A stretch of 64,000 nt of DNA from Caulobacter sp. RHG1 (GTDB taxonomy: Bacteria; Pseudomonadota; Alphaproteobacteria; Caulobacterales; Caulobacteraceae): contig NZ_SMZP01000007.1 in the NCBI RefSeq assembly GCF_013181195.1, positions 1 through 64,000 on the forward strand, read 5' to 3'. Both the position numbers and the translations under genes were made by a program. Positions 16,506-25,327 of the stretch are shown here, in pieces. Position 1 is the first letter of the stretch. Each line of letters begins with the position of its first letter. The notes beneath the pieces were generated by a model. It did no database searches, was not told where the DNA came from, and saw only the letters and a list, made by a program, of their open reading frames with translations.

Positions 16506-17377
16506 ACCTTCCTCACCTCAGCCTTGCCCAGAAGGCCATTGGGGCGCACCGCCAGGGCCAGGATCACCAGGGCGAAGGTCAGCATCTGCGTGTAGCCGGA
16601 GCCAAGGCTCATCGTGATCGTCGACTCTGCGACGCCAAACAGCAGGCCGGCGATCATCACGCCCCAGGCGTTGCGCAGTCCGCCCAGGATGGCGACGGCG
16701 AAGGCTTTCAGGCCCAGCACGACGCCCATGTCGGACTGCACGTTGAACAGGGGCGCGACCATGATTCCCGCTGCGCCCGCCAGGGCCGACGAGGCGGCGA
16801 AGGCCCCGGCCACCATGGCTGAGACCGGTATGCCCATCAGGCTGGCGGCGTCGCGGTTCTGGGCCGTCGCCAGCATGGCCACGCCCCACAGGGATCGGCG
16901 GCTCAACAGGTGCAGTGCGCCAGCGATAGCCAGGGCCACGACTGGGACCAGCAGGTGCAGCTGATAGACGCCCAGCCCTACCCCGCCGATCGTCACCGAC
17001 GACTGCACCAGAGGCGAGCTCATCGCCCGGGGCTCGCTGCCAAACAGGAACAGGGCGGCGTTGTCGGTGATCAGGCCCAGCGCGACCGTGGCCATCAGCC
17101 AGGCGTCGGACCGGCGCGCCAGGAACGGCCGCACCGCAGCCCGCTCGACCACCAGGCCATAAAGCCCACACAGGAAGATGGCGACCGGGATCGCTGCGGC
17201 CGAAGGCAGACCCGCCTGTCGCAGGGCCAAGGTCAGCACCGCGCCCAGCATGGCGCTGCTCCCCTGGGCGAAGTTCAGCGCGCCGCAGACCGAAAAGGTG
17301 AGATGGAAGCCCAGCGCGATCAGTCCGTACAGACTGCCCAGCGCCAGGCCGCTGATCAGGGCCGGCAACAGGTCCAT
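16502..17377 (-). CDS. LivH-type permease of a branched-chain amino-acid ABC transporter
   Basis: A 291-residue inner-membrane permease with about eight spans. The N-terminus ISGLALGSLYGLIALGFHLTFSVCGALNFAQGS and the C-terminal AILGGLRNAWGVMIAGLLFGVAE are typical of LivH. It pairs with the permease half of the fused LivMGF protein to form the translocation pore. Its start lies six bases after the livK stop, and its stop overlaps the livMGF start. Substrates of this family include amino acids, amides, urea and aromatic acids, so the ligand cannot be deduced from sequence. Confidence 0.9.
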   Translation of the reverse strand: MDLLPALISGLALGSLYGLIALGFHLTFSVCGALNFAQGSSAMLGAVLTLALRQAGLPSAAAIPVAIFLCGLYGLVVERAAVRPFLARRSDAWLMATVALGLITDNAALFLFGSEPRAMSSPLVQSSVTIGGVGLGVYQLHLLVPVVALAIAGALHLLSRRSLWGVAMLATAQNRDAASLMGIPVSAMVAGAFAASSALAGAAGIMVAPLFNVQSDMGVVLGLKAFAVAILGGLRNAWGVMIAGLLFGVAESTITMSLGSGYTQMLTFALVILALAVRPNGLLGKAEVRKV

Positions 17378-17383
17378 GGCCGC

Positions 17384-18580
17384 CTAGACGCGCGAGGGCG
17401 AGGCGAGGACGATGTGATCGCCTTCGAACTGCGCCCAGACATAGTCCTGCTGACCCAGAGCATCATGGCTGGTCGCGAACGGTCTTTCGTAGCGCTTGAT
17501 CAGGCCATCATAGACCTCCACGCCGGCATAGCCGCGCCGGACGGCGTCGCCGTCGGTCGAGCCGGCCTTGGCGATGGCCAGGGCGGTCAGGTGCATGGCG
17601 TCGTAGGCGTTGGCCACGCCGACCGCCGGCGTGACGTCGGCCGGCCCCTTGATGTCGGCGTACTTGGCCTTCAGCGCGGTCATCACCCGGTCGCGGATGG
17701 GGCTGGAGGGACCGGCGAAGCTGTAGGTCTGGACGAACTTGACGCGGCCAGCGTTCGGCCCCGCCAGCTCGCCGAAGCGTCCGCCGGCGGGCCCCCAGTG
17801 CGAGACGACGGGGACGGTCCAGCCCATGCGATCCAGAGATTTCACGACCTGGGCCGAGGGGCCGACCGTGCCGACCAGCAGCAGGGCGTCCGCGCCCGCC
17901 GCCCGCAAGCGGCCCAGTTGCGGCGTGACATCGATGTCCGAGGCTTCGAAGCGTTCCGAGCCGGCCGGCGACAGGCCCGTGGCGGAAAGCGCCGCCTGCA
18001 GGCCCTTTTCGTTCGACTCGCCCCAGGGGTTGTTCAGCATGATCAAGCCGGGCTTGCGGGCGCTGAACACCTCACGGGCGTAGGCGACCATGGCCTTGTC
18101 GACCTCCTCGTCGACGGCCGAGACGCGGAACACGAAGTTGGGGTCGGCGCCGTTGTGGGTGATGGCGGTGCCCGCCGCCCAAGGCACCATGAACGGGGTC
18201 TTGGCCTGGGTGGCGATCGGCACGATGGCGCGGGCCACCGGGGTGTCGAGACCACCGACCAGCACCGCGACCTTTTCCTTGAAGATCAGCTCGCGCGCGG
18301 CGGTAACGCCCTTGGCGGGGCTGCTCTCGTCGTCGCGGCGGATCAGCTCGACCTGCCGCCCGCCCAGCAGGCCGCCGGCGGCGTTGATCTCGTCGATGGC
18401 CACGGTCAGGCCGCGGGAGATCGCCTCGCCCGAGCGAGCCGATTGGCCCGACAGCGCAGTGATCAGGCCGATCTTGATCGGCTCGCCGCCGCCGGGGCGC
18501 TTGAGCGCGATCGCCGCCCCGCCCAGGGCCATGACGGCGCCGCCGCCAATCAGAAGAGTACGTCGGGAGGGTTGCGGCAT
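17384..18580 (-). CDS. LivK-type periplasmic substrate-binding protein
   Basis: A 398-residue binding protein (type 1 periplasmic fold, Peripla_BP_6-like). The ATG at 18580 starts a twin-arginine signal (SRRTLLIGGGAVMALGGAAIAL); the frame continues upstream only as non-coding sequence. Typical stretches are IKIGLITALSGQSARSGEAISRGLTVAIDEINAAGG and VELIRRDDES. It delivers ligand to LivH/LivMGF. It heads the liv operon and is divergent from the gntR gene, with four GTCGAC motifs in the shared intergenic region. The ligand is unknown; the neighbouring flavin reductase and amidohydrolase hint at a nitrogen-containing or aromatic compound. Confidence 0.88.
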   Translation of the reverse strand: MPQPSRRTLLIGGGAVMALGGAAIALKRPGGGEPIKIGLITALSGQSARSGEAISRGLTVAIDEINAAGGLLGGRQVELIRRDDESSPAKGVTAARELIFKEKVAVLVGGLDTPVARAIVPIATQAKTPFMVPWAAGTAITHNGADPNFVFRVSAVDEEVDKAMVAYAREVFSARKPGLIMLNNPWGESNEKGLQAALSATGLSPAGSERFEASDIDVTPQLGRLRAAGADALLLVGTVGPSAQVVKSLDRMGWTVPVVSHWGPAGGRFGELAGPNAGRVKFVQTYSFAGPSSPIRDRVMTALKAKYADIKGPADVTPAVGVANAYDAMHLTALAIAKAGSTDGDAVRRGYAGVEVYDGLIKRYERPFATSHDALGQQDYVWAQFEGDHIVLASPSRV

Positions 18581-18646
18581 GGGCGCACCTCTAGGATCAG
18601 GGCCATACGCCCCTCGCGGCGGCGTCTGACCCCAGCTAAGTCGGCG

Positions 18647-18725
18647 GTCGACGCAAGATCGATCGCAAAATCGTCGACGATATGAAGATTTATTGGTCGA
18701 CAGTTGATGTGTGCAAAAAGTCGAC
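18647..18725. promoter_or_regulatory. Array of four GTCGAC motifs in the livK-gntR intergenic region
   Basis: GTCGAC occurs at 18647-18652, 18673-18678, 18696-18701 and 18720-18725, with centres 23-26 bp apart, about two helical turns. The second lies in the perfect 12-bp palindrome ATCGTCGACGAT (18670-18681). FadR-type GntR regulators typically bind T-x-GT-xx-AC-x-A palindromes, which this matches. It is probably the operator of the adjacent GntR protein, controlling livK and gntR. Confidence 0.6.
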
Positions 18726-18855
18726 AAAAGTCGTTGTCAGATTGCTCGCCATCACGGCAATCTGCGGTCAACGACGTCAGGACGTATCGGTTGGCGCTTG
18801 CGCTGAACGCAACCTGGCGGGCCTACAACCCCATCTTCGTTTACCGGCTTACGTC

Positions 18856-19638
18856 ATGACCAAGCAAACCGCATCCGCCGCGCCCCGCAAGTCCGCCGCC
18901 AGCGGCAGAGGCAAGGCCACGCGCGGCCCCGCCAAGACCGACATGGGCGGCATCGCGCCGGTCGACGGAAGCGGCGACGTCGAGCAGCGTATCTATCAGT
19001 CGGTGTTCGACGGCGTTCTGAATCAACGCCTGCCGCCGGGAACCAAGCTGCCCGAGCCGGCGCTCTGCGACCTGTTCGGCGTCAGTCGCGCCGTGGTGCG
19101 CAAGGTGCTGCAGCGCCTGGAACATGACCACATCATCGAGCTGCGCCCCAACCGCGGGGCGGTGATCGCCGCTCCGACGCCGGAAGAGACCCGCAAGATC
19201 TTCGAAGCCCGCCGGGCCTTGGAGGCGGCCCTGGTCGAGCTGGCGGTCAAGCGCCACAGCGGCAAGGACATCGACGAACTTCACGCCCTGCTCCGGCAGG
19301 AGGAAGAGGCGATGAGCAACGCCTACCAGCCGGCCTGGGCCCAGACCGCGCGCAACTTCCACCTGCGGGTGGCGGCATTGGGCGGCAATCCGATCCTGCT
19401 GGGCTATCTGACCGAACTGATCTCGCGCTGCTCGCTGATCGTCGCCCTGTACGAACCGGCCGGCAACGCCGCCTGCGAGCATGAGGAGCATTGCGACATC
19501 GTCGACGCCATCTCCAAGGGCGACGCAGCGCGGGCCGTGGCGGCGATGAACGCCCACCTGGTCGGGTTGGAGGATCGCATCTGCCTGGAGCGGCCATCCT
19601 CGGTGAAGACCCTGGCCCAGATGCTCAACCTGGCGTGA
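18856..19638 (+). CDS. GntR-family regulator (FadR/FCD subfamily)
   Basis: A 260-residue regulator. After a basic Ala-rich tail (residues 1-35) comes a winged helix-turn-helix (about residues 40-105: RIYQSVFDGVLNQRLPPGTKLPEPALCDLFGVSRAVVRKVLQRLEHDHIIELRPNRGAVI). A C-terminal all-helical FCD ligand-binding domain follows (EARRALEAALVELAV; HLRVAALGGN; EEHCDIVDAI). The ATG at 18856 is preferred, since the upstream codons do not look like protein. It is divergent from livKH(MGF) and 32 bp upstream of the flavin reductase gene. It probably represses this cluster through the GTCGAC palindromes. Confidence 0.88.
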   Translation: MTKQTASAAPRKSAASGRGKATRGPAKTDMGGIAPVDGSGDVEQRIYQSVFDGVLNQRLPPGTKLPEPALCDLFGVSRAVVRKVLQRLEHDHIIELRPNRGAVIAAPTPEETRKIFEARRALEAALVELAVKRHSGKDIDELHALLRQEEEAMSNAYQPAWAQTARNFHLRVAALGGNPILLGYLTELISRCSLIVALYEPAGNAACEHEEHCDIVDAISKGDAARAVAAMNAHLVGLEDRICLERPSSVKTLAQMLNLA

Positions 19639-19670
19639 TCGCCGCCCTCCCCTCCAGCCGGACGGTCGCC

Positions 19671-20303
19671 ATGCACGTCGATTTCGCCAAGCTGACCGCC
19701 TATCAACGCTACAAGCTGATGGCGAGCCTGATCGTCCCTCGGCCGATCGCCCTGGTCACCACCGTCAACGCCGACGGCGTGGTCAACGCCGCGCCCTTCA
19801 GCATGTTCAACATGCTGGGCGAGGATCCGCCGCTGGTGATGATCAGCGTCAACATGCTGGCCGACGGCGCGCTGAAGGACACCGCCGCCAACATCACCGC
19901 CACGGGCCAGTTCGTGGTCCATCTGACCGACGAAGCCATCGCGGCCAAGATGCATGCCTGTGGAGAGGCCATTCCCTCACACGAGAGCGAGCTGGACCTG
20001 GTCGGCCTGACGTCGGCCCCGTCGGTCGAGGTGGCACCGCCGCGCATCGCCGAGGCGCCCGTCGCCTTCGAATGCGCCCTGTGGGAGACCGTCCGCACCG
20101 AGAGCCGACTGATCTTCTTCGGCAAGGTGCTGCACCTGCACGCCCGCGAGGGGCTGGTCGATTCCACAACCTGGCGTGTTAGCCTGCAGGACTATTTCCC
20201 GGTCGGCCGCTTCGGGGCCAGCTTCTACGTCACGACTCGCGACCGCTTCTCGTTGGAAGGTGGCGCAGAGAAGGTCCGCGAGACCGAGATCGACCGTCTG
20301 TAG
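19671..20303 (+). CDS. Flavin reductase-like FMN-binding protein
   Basis: A 210-residue split-barrel flavoprotein of the flavin reductase (DIM6/NTAB) family. The core is LIVPRPIALVTTVNADGVVNAAPFSMFNMLGEDPPLVMIS, followed by DTAANITATGQFVVHL. Such proteins bind FMN and either supply reduced flavin to a partner monooxygenase or act as oxidoreductases. No monooxygenase gene lies adjacent. The frame is open upstream of 19671, but homology-like sequence begins at this ATG. It follows gntR by 32 bp and is probably co-transcribed. A GTCGAC motif overlaps its stop codon. Confidence 0.82.
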   Translation: MHVDFAKLTAYQRYKLMASLIVPRPIALVTTVNADGVVNAAPFSMFNMLGEDPPLVMISVNMLADGALKDTAANITATGQFVVHLTDEAIAAKMHACGEAIPSHESELDLVGLTSAPSVEVAPPRIAEAPVAFECALWETVRTESRLIFFGKVLHLHAREGLVDSTTWRVSLQDYFPVGRFGASFYVTTRDRFSLEGGAEKVRETEIDRL

Positions 20304-20334
20304 TCGACACGACTGCGACCTGATCGTCGACGAT
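20303..20334. promoter_or_regulatory. GTCGAC pair with 12-bp palindrome after the flavin reductase gene
   Basis: GTCGAC at 20303-20308 is followed by the perfect palindrome ATCGTCGACGAT at 20323-20334, with centres 23 bp apart. The palindrome is identical to the one between livK and gntR (18670-18681). Confidence 0.5.
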
Positions 20335-20616
20335 CTGTCGCCCTTCCGGCGACCTTCCCTGCCCTTTCAAACCCTCAAAACCGCTTCCGGGCGCCGCTGT
20401 TGCAAGCATCAGCCGTTCTCGGGCGCTAAAAATCCGGCAGACATTAACGTCGACGTCATATATTCAAATCGTCGACGATTTAATTTTAGATCATCGACGA
20501 AACCTCTGGCTCCCTAAGGACGCGCCCAGGGCGGGCGGTCGGCGAGGCCGGCCCCGCTCCAGGGCGACCGCCGCGTGGGGATACGCGGATCGGACTCGCA
20601 CAGAGGGGATTTGGCG
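20304..20616. other. 313-bp intergenic region before the Oar-like TBDR
   Basis: A gap without a convincing gene. It holds the second set of GTCGAC palindromes (listed separately), with AT-rich stretches around 20440-20510. The last 60 bases lead into the AGAGGGG ribosome-binding site of the TBDR gene. The spacing from the last palindrome to the TBDR start (about 115 bp) leaves room for a promoter and leader. Confidence 0.5.
20447..20501. promoter_or_regulatory. Array of GTCGAC palindromes upstream of the Oar-like TBDR
   Basis: ACGTCGACGT lies at 20447-20456. The perfect 16-bp palindrome AAATCGTCGACGATTT lies at 20466-20481. A degenerate copy, ATCATCGACGAA, lies at 20490-20501. Centres are about 22 bp apart. 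These match the livK-gntR sites and probably bring the TBDR under GntR control. Confidence 0.6.
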
Positions 20617-23600
20617 ATGTCGTTTTCAAGAAGGCTTGCGTCCAGCGTCGCGTTCGGGGTGATCGCGATGGCCGTGGCGTCCGCACCGATGGTGGTTCGC
20701 GCCCAGGTGATCACCGGCGCCATCCAGGGGCGCCTGACCGACGAGGCTGGCGCGCCGCTGGCCGGTGTCCCGGTCACCATCGTCCACGCCCCGTCGGACA
20801 CCACGACCAATACGACCACCAATGCCGACGGCGGCTTCTCGGCCCGCAACCTGCGTCCGGGCGGTCCCTACGTCGTGACGGCGAAATCCAGCCAGTACGG
20901 CGCCAAGTCCGTCCAGGTCCCGTCGATCAATACCGGCGACGCCTTCCAGCTGAACTTCGCTCTGGAGACCGGCTCGGTCGACGCCGTGGTCGTCACCGCC
21001 GCTTCCGTGGGCGCCAAGGACCTGAAGACCGGCCCCAGCTCCAACTTCAGCGCCGCCGAGATCCAGCTGGCCCCCTCCATCAGTCGCGACCTGAAGGACG
21101 TGGCGCGGATGAACCCGTTCGTGGCCATCGACTCGACCAACAACAAGGCGCTGATCTGCGGCGGGGCCAACAACCGCTCCAACTCGCTGACCATCGACGG
21201 CGTGCGCCAGAACGACGATTTCGGCCTACAGGCCAACGGCTATCCGACCCAGCGCTCGCCCGTCTCGATGGACATCGTCGAGACCCTGGGCGTCGAGATT
21301 GCGCCCTACGACGTCAACTACGGCTCGTTCGGCGGTTGCACGCTGAACGCCACCACCAAGTCCGGCGGCAACGCCTTCCACGGCGCGGCCTTCTTCGAGA
21401 ACACCAACCAGAACCTGCAGGGCAAGAAGTTCCAGTACACCGACTTCCAGGACGGCTCGCTGCAGCGACGCACCCTGGGCGGCAAGTTCTCCGAGAAGAC
21501 CTGGGGCGTCACCCTGACCGGCCCGATCATCAAGGACCGGCTGTTCTTCACCTTCAACTACGAGAAGTTCGAGCACCTGGAGCCGTCGCTGACCGGCCCG
21601 ACCGGCTCGGGCATGCCCAACGAGGTGCCTGGCGTCACCGTCGCCCAGGCCGAACAGGTCCGCGAGATCATCAAGTCGGTCTACGGCTATGATCCGCTTG
21701 GCTACACCGCCTCAGAGTTCCCGAACCGCGACGAGAAGTGGTTTGGGAAGCTGGACTGGAACATCAACGACCGCCACCGCGCGACGGTGTCCTACCAGCG
21801 CACCTATGGCTCCAGCCTCAGCGCCTCGGGCAACACCCTGACCGGCAGTTCCACCTCGCTGGGCTTGCTGTCCAAATACATCGAGCGCGAGAACAATCTC
21901 GACGTCTACAAGGCGCAGCTGTTCTCGAACTGGACCGAGAACTTCACCACCGAGCTCAGCGCCTCTTACAAGAAGATGGACAACCCCTCGACGCCGCTCG
22001 CGGGAACCGATTACGCCCAGTTCCGGGTCTATCTGAATGGCGCGACCACGGGCCCCAGCATCTATGCCGGCACCGACGCCTCGTACCAGGCCAACGAGCT
22101 GACCACCTATCTGCAGCAGTACCGCGCCAAAGGCATCTACACCCTGGGCAATCACAGGATCACCGGCGGCTACGAGCGCGAGGCCCTGAAGATCTGGGAC
22201 CTGTTCGTCCAGAACGCCAACGGCGCCTATGTCTTCAACTCGATCGCCGACCTGCAGGCGCGCCAGGCCTCATCGCTGGCCTATGCCAACGCCGGCGACA
22301 ACAACAAGGCTCACGGCGGGGCGACCATCCACTCGACCATGAACACCGCCTATCTGCAGGACGAATGGTCGGTCCTGCCGAACCTGACCCTGAAGGCCGG
22401 CCTGCGCTACGACTGGTTCGAGCAGAGCGACAGGCCGCAGAGCAACCCGGTGGTCATGGCCCGCTACGGTCTGGACAACGGCGCCAACCTGGGCGGCAAG
22501 CATCTCCTGCAGCCGCGCATCGGCTTCAACTGGCAGCCCGATCCGACCCTGACCGTCTATGGCGGCGTCGGTCTGTTTGGCGGCGGCTCGCCCACCGTCT
22601 GGACGGCCAACACCTTCTACAACACCGGCATCGTGCTCGGGAACGTCAACTGCAGCCGCACGGCCACCGCCAGCGCCGCCTGCGTGACCGCCCTGAACAA
22701 TGTCGACGCCAAGACCGTCAACGCCACCGTCCAGGCCCTCAACACCCAGAGCGCCGCCACCGGCCAGGGCATCACCAACATCCTGGATCCGGACTTCAAG
22801 CCGCAGTCGTCGTGGAAGGCCTCGATCGGCGTCCAGAAGAGCTTCGATCTCGGCCGCTATGGCGGCGACGACTGGCGGGTCAGCGCCGAATATATCCGAA
22901 CCGAGGTCAACGACGCGGTGACCTGGGAGGACCTCTACAGCAAGGCCAATCCCGGCCCCGCCGCGCCGGATGGCCGTCCGACCTTCCTGCGCAACCGCGA
23001 CAACCGTTACGACATCTTCGTCACCAACACCGGCAAGGGTCACGCCGACCAGCTGGGTCTCGCGGTGGGCAAGCACTGGTCCGGCGGCCTGCTGGACGGC
23101 CTCGACGCCCAGCTGTCGCACACCTACATCAACTCCAAGGACGTCAATCCAGGGGTCAGCACGGTCGCGGCCGCAAACTACAACGGCGTGGCCACCGACA
23201 ATCCCAACAACCCGTCGCTGGCGACCTCGAACTACGAGTTCCGCCATCTGAGCAAGCTGGCGCTGAACTATCGCCACGAGTTCTTCACCGGTTACCGCAC
23301 GGGCATCACGCTGTTCGCCCAGCGCCGCTCGGGCCTGCCGTTCAGCTACAGCTTCGATGTCGGGGCCAACGCGTCTCAGGCGGCCGACGTGCTGGTCGGC
23401 GAGAACGGCGCGAACGCCTCGCGCAACCGCCAGCTGCTGTATGTGCCCAAGACCTCGAACGGCGCGGTCACCGCGACCAGCGATCCGATCATCACCTATG
23501 CGCCCGGCTTCGACTTCGCGGCGTTCAACGCCTTCCTGAAGACGACCGGCCTGATCGACTATGCCGGCAAGATCACGCCTCGCAACGCCTTCAAGTCGCC

Positions 23601-23916
23601 CGAGGTCACCACCGTCGACATCCGCATCAGCCAGGAGGCTCCGGCCTTCTTCCCCCATGCGGCCAAGGCCGAGATCTATGTCGACGTCGAGAACCTGGGG
23701 AACATGATCAACAACAAGTGGGGCGTGATCCAGCAGGTCCCCAGCCCCTACGTCTCGTCCAACATCGTCGCGCGCAACTGCCAGTTCACCGGCGTGGGCT
23801 GTTCGGCGGGGACAGGCAATTTCTATCAGTACGACCGCTTCACCTCGAAGGCCGCTTCCAGCTTCAACGCCCAGTCCGTCTGGCAGGTGAAGCTGGGCGT
23901 CCGCTACAAGTTCTAG
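20617..23916 (+). CDS. Oar-like TonB-dependent receptor with carboxypeptidase-regulatory-like domain
   Basis: A 1099-residue outer-membrane protein. The signal peptide (MSFSRRLASSVAFGVIAMAVASAPMVVRA) is followed by a carboxypeptidase-regulatory-like Ig fold (GAIQGRLTDEAGAPLAGVPVTIV...GGFSARNLRPGGPYVVTA, residues about 32-105). Then come a plug (VVVTAASVGAKD; NNRSNSLTIDGVRQNDDFGLQ) and a large barrel ending LGVRYKF. This is the Oar/SusC-like long TBDR type. The ATG at 20617 has AGAGGGG upstream and opens the signal peptide. The frameshifted amidohydrolase follows after nine bases, so they form an operon, probably under the GntR regulator. Confidence 0.88.
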   Translation: MSFSRRLASSVAFGVIAMAVASAPMVVRAQVITGAIQGRLTDEAGAPLAGVPVTIVHAPSDTTTNTTTNADGGFSARNLRPGGPYVVTAKSSQYGAKSVQVPSINTGDAFQLNFALETGSVDAVVVTAASVGAKDLKTGPSSNFSAAEIQLAPSISRDLKDVARMNPFVAIDSTNNKALICGGANNRSNSLTIDGVRQNDDFGLQANGYPTQRSPVSMDIVETLGVEIAPYDVNYGSFGGCTLNATTKSGGNAFHGAAFFENTNQNLQGKKFQYTDFQDGSLQRRTLGGKFSEKTWGVTLTGPIIKDRLFFTFNYEKFEHLEPSLTGPTGSGMPNEVPGVTVAQAEQVREIIKSVYGYDPLGYTASEFPNRDEKWFGKLDWNINDRHRATVSYQRTYGSSLSASGNTLTGSSTSLGLLSKYIERENNLDVYKAQLFSNWTENFTTELSASYKKMDNPSTPLAGTDYAQFRVYLNGATTGPSIYAGTDASYQANELTTYLQQYRAKGIYTLGNHRITGGYEREALKIWDLFVQNANGAYVFNSIADLQARQASSLAYANAGDNNKAHGGATIHSTMNTAYLQDEWSVLPNLTLKAGLRYDWFEQSDRPQSNPVVMARYGLDNGANLGGKHLLQPRIGFNWQPDPTLTVYGGVGLFGGGSPTVWTANTFYNTGIVLGNVNCSRTATASAACVTALNNVDAKTVNATVQALNTQSAATGQGITNILDPDFKPQSSWKASIGVQKSFDLGRYGGDDWRVSAEYIRTEVNDAVTWEDLYSKANPGPAAPDGRPTFLRNRDNRYDIFVTNTGKGHADQLGLAVGKHWSGGLLDGLDAQLSHTYINSKDVNPGVSTVAAANYNGVATDNPNNPSLATSNYEFRHLSKLALNYRHEFFTGYRTGITLFAQRRSGLPFSYSFDVGANASQAADVLVGENGANASRNRQLLYVPKTSNGAVTATSDPIITYAPGFDFAAFNAFLKTTGLIDYAGKITPRNAFKSPEVTTVDIRISQEAPAFFPHAAKAEIYVDVENLGNMINNKWGVIQQVPSPYVSSNIVARNCQFTGVGCSAGTGNFYQYDRFTSKAASSFNAQSVWQVKLGVRYKF

Positions 23917-23924
23917 AGGCCGAC

Positions 23925-25299
23925 ATGACCAACCAGAGCGAACCCATGACTCCTGATCTCTCGCGCCGGGCCCTGCTCGGCGCCGGCGGCCTCGCGGCCG
24001 GTGCGCTGGGCCTGGCGGCGACGACCTCCGGCCAGGCGCGCGCGGAGGCCAAGCCCGCCCCGGCCAGCGCCTACTACCTGCGCAACGTCAAGCTGGAGAC
24101 GGGCTACGAGCGCGAGGGCGACGAGGTGATCGCCACCCGCACCGAGCTGAAGACCCTCAAGATCGACAAGGGTGTGATCGCCGCGATCCTGCCGGCCGGC
24201 CAGGCGATCCCGCCCGGCGCGACCGTCTACGACGCTGGCGGCCTGCTGATGCTGCCGTCGTTCCGCGACATGCACATCCACCTGGACAAGACCTTCTACG
24301 GCGGTCCGTGGCGCGCGCCTCGCAAGCGCAAGGGCGGCATCGCCGGCCAGATCCAGCTGGAGCATACCCTGCTGCCCCAGATGCTGCCGACGCTGGAGCC
24401 CCGCGCAGAAGCCCTGGTGGCGCTGTTGCAAGGGAACGGCACGACCTTCGCGCGCAGCCAGTGCAACGTCGACAAGGTGGTCGGGACCCAGCATGTCGAA
24501 AAGCTGAGGGCGGCGCTGGAGCGTCACAACGCCGACTTCGGCCACGAGATCGTCGCCTTCCCGCAGCATGGCCTCGTCAGCATCGGGCTGGAGCAGACGA
24601 TGCGCCAAGCCATCCGCGCCGGCGCCACCCATGTCGGCGGCATCGACCCCACCGCCGTCGATGGCGGCATGGAGAAGTCGGTCGACACCATGATGCAGAT
24701 CGCTCTCGACGAGAAAGCCGGGGTCGACATCCACATCCATGAACCAGGCGAGAGCGGCGTCGCCGCGATCAACCGGATCACCGACATCACGGCCAAGAAC
24801 CCGGTGCTGAAGGATCGCGTCACGATCAGCCACGCCTTCTCGCTGATGTCGCTGGACAAGGGCGCCGCCGCCGACATGGCCCAGCGCTTGAACGCGGCCG
24901 GAGTCTCGATCGCCTCGACCGTGCCGTTCGGCGGTCGGGTCATGCCGATCCCGACCCTGCAGGCGGCGGGCGTGAAGGTGTTCACGGGCACCGACAGCGT
25001 CGTCGACCACTGGGTCCGTGTTCGGCAGCGGCGACGTACTGGAAAAGGCCAAGCTGGCTTGCCAGCTCTACGGCTGGTCCGACGAGCTGAGCCTCGGCCA
25101 GGCCCTGAAGATCCCGACGGGCGGGATCACGCCGCTGTCGCCGTCCGGCGAACAGCTGTGGCCCAAGGTCGGCGACCCGGCCGACTGCGTGCTGGTCGAC
25201 GCCGCCTGTTCGGCCGAGACCGTGGCGCGGCTGCCCAGGCGCCAGACGGTGCTGCACCGAGGCGTCTTGGCGGCCGGCCAATTCCCGAAGCGGGCCTAG
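23925..25299 (+). pseudogene. Exported amidohydrolase (cytosine deaminase-like), frameshifted
   Basis: The frame from 23925 encodes a twin-arginine signal (LSRRALLGAGGLAAGALGLAATTSGQARA) and an amidohydrolase-superfamily TIM barrel. Metal and catalytic landmarks are DMHIHLDKTFYGGPW, the GVDIHIHEPGESG His pair, SHAFSL and GTDSVVDHW. At the GGG run 25012-25014 the frame breaks. Dropping one G restores HWSVFGSGDVLEKAKLACQLYGW and continues to the stop at 25297-25299, giving about 457 residues. Without correction the protein gains an unrelated tail ending at 25403. The active-site part precedes the break. It may be a recent mutation or a sequencing error. It is related to cytosine deaminase and similar cyclic-amide hydrolases; the substrate is unknown. 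Confidence 0.75.
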
Positions 25300-25327
25300 C
25301 GCAGGAAGGCGTGGCGACGAGTCGTCG

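Noticed and set aside
21738..23924. Long alternative frame inside the Oar-like TBDR gene, continuous with the amidohydrolase frame
   Set aside because: Only the part from the ATG at 23925 has family-like sequence and a signal peptide. The part overlapping the TBDR is out-of-frame noise.
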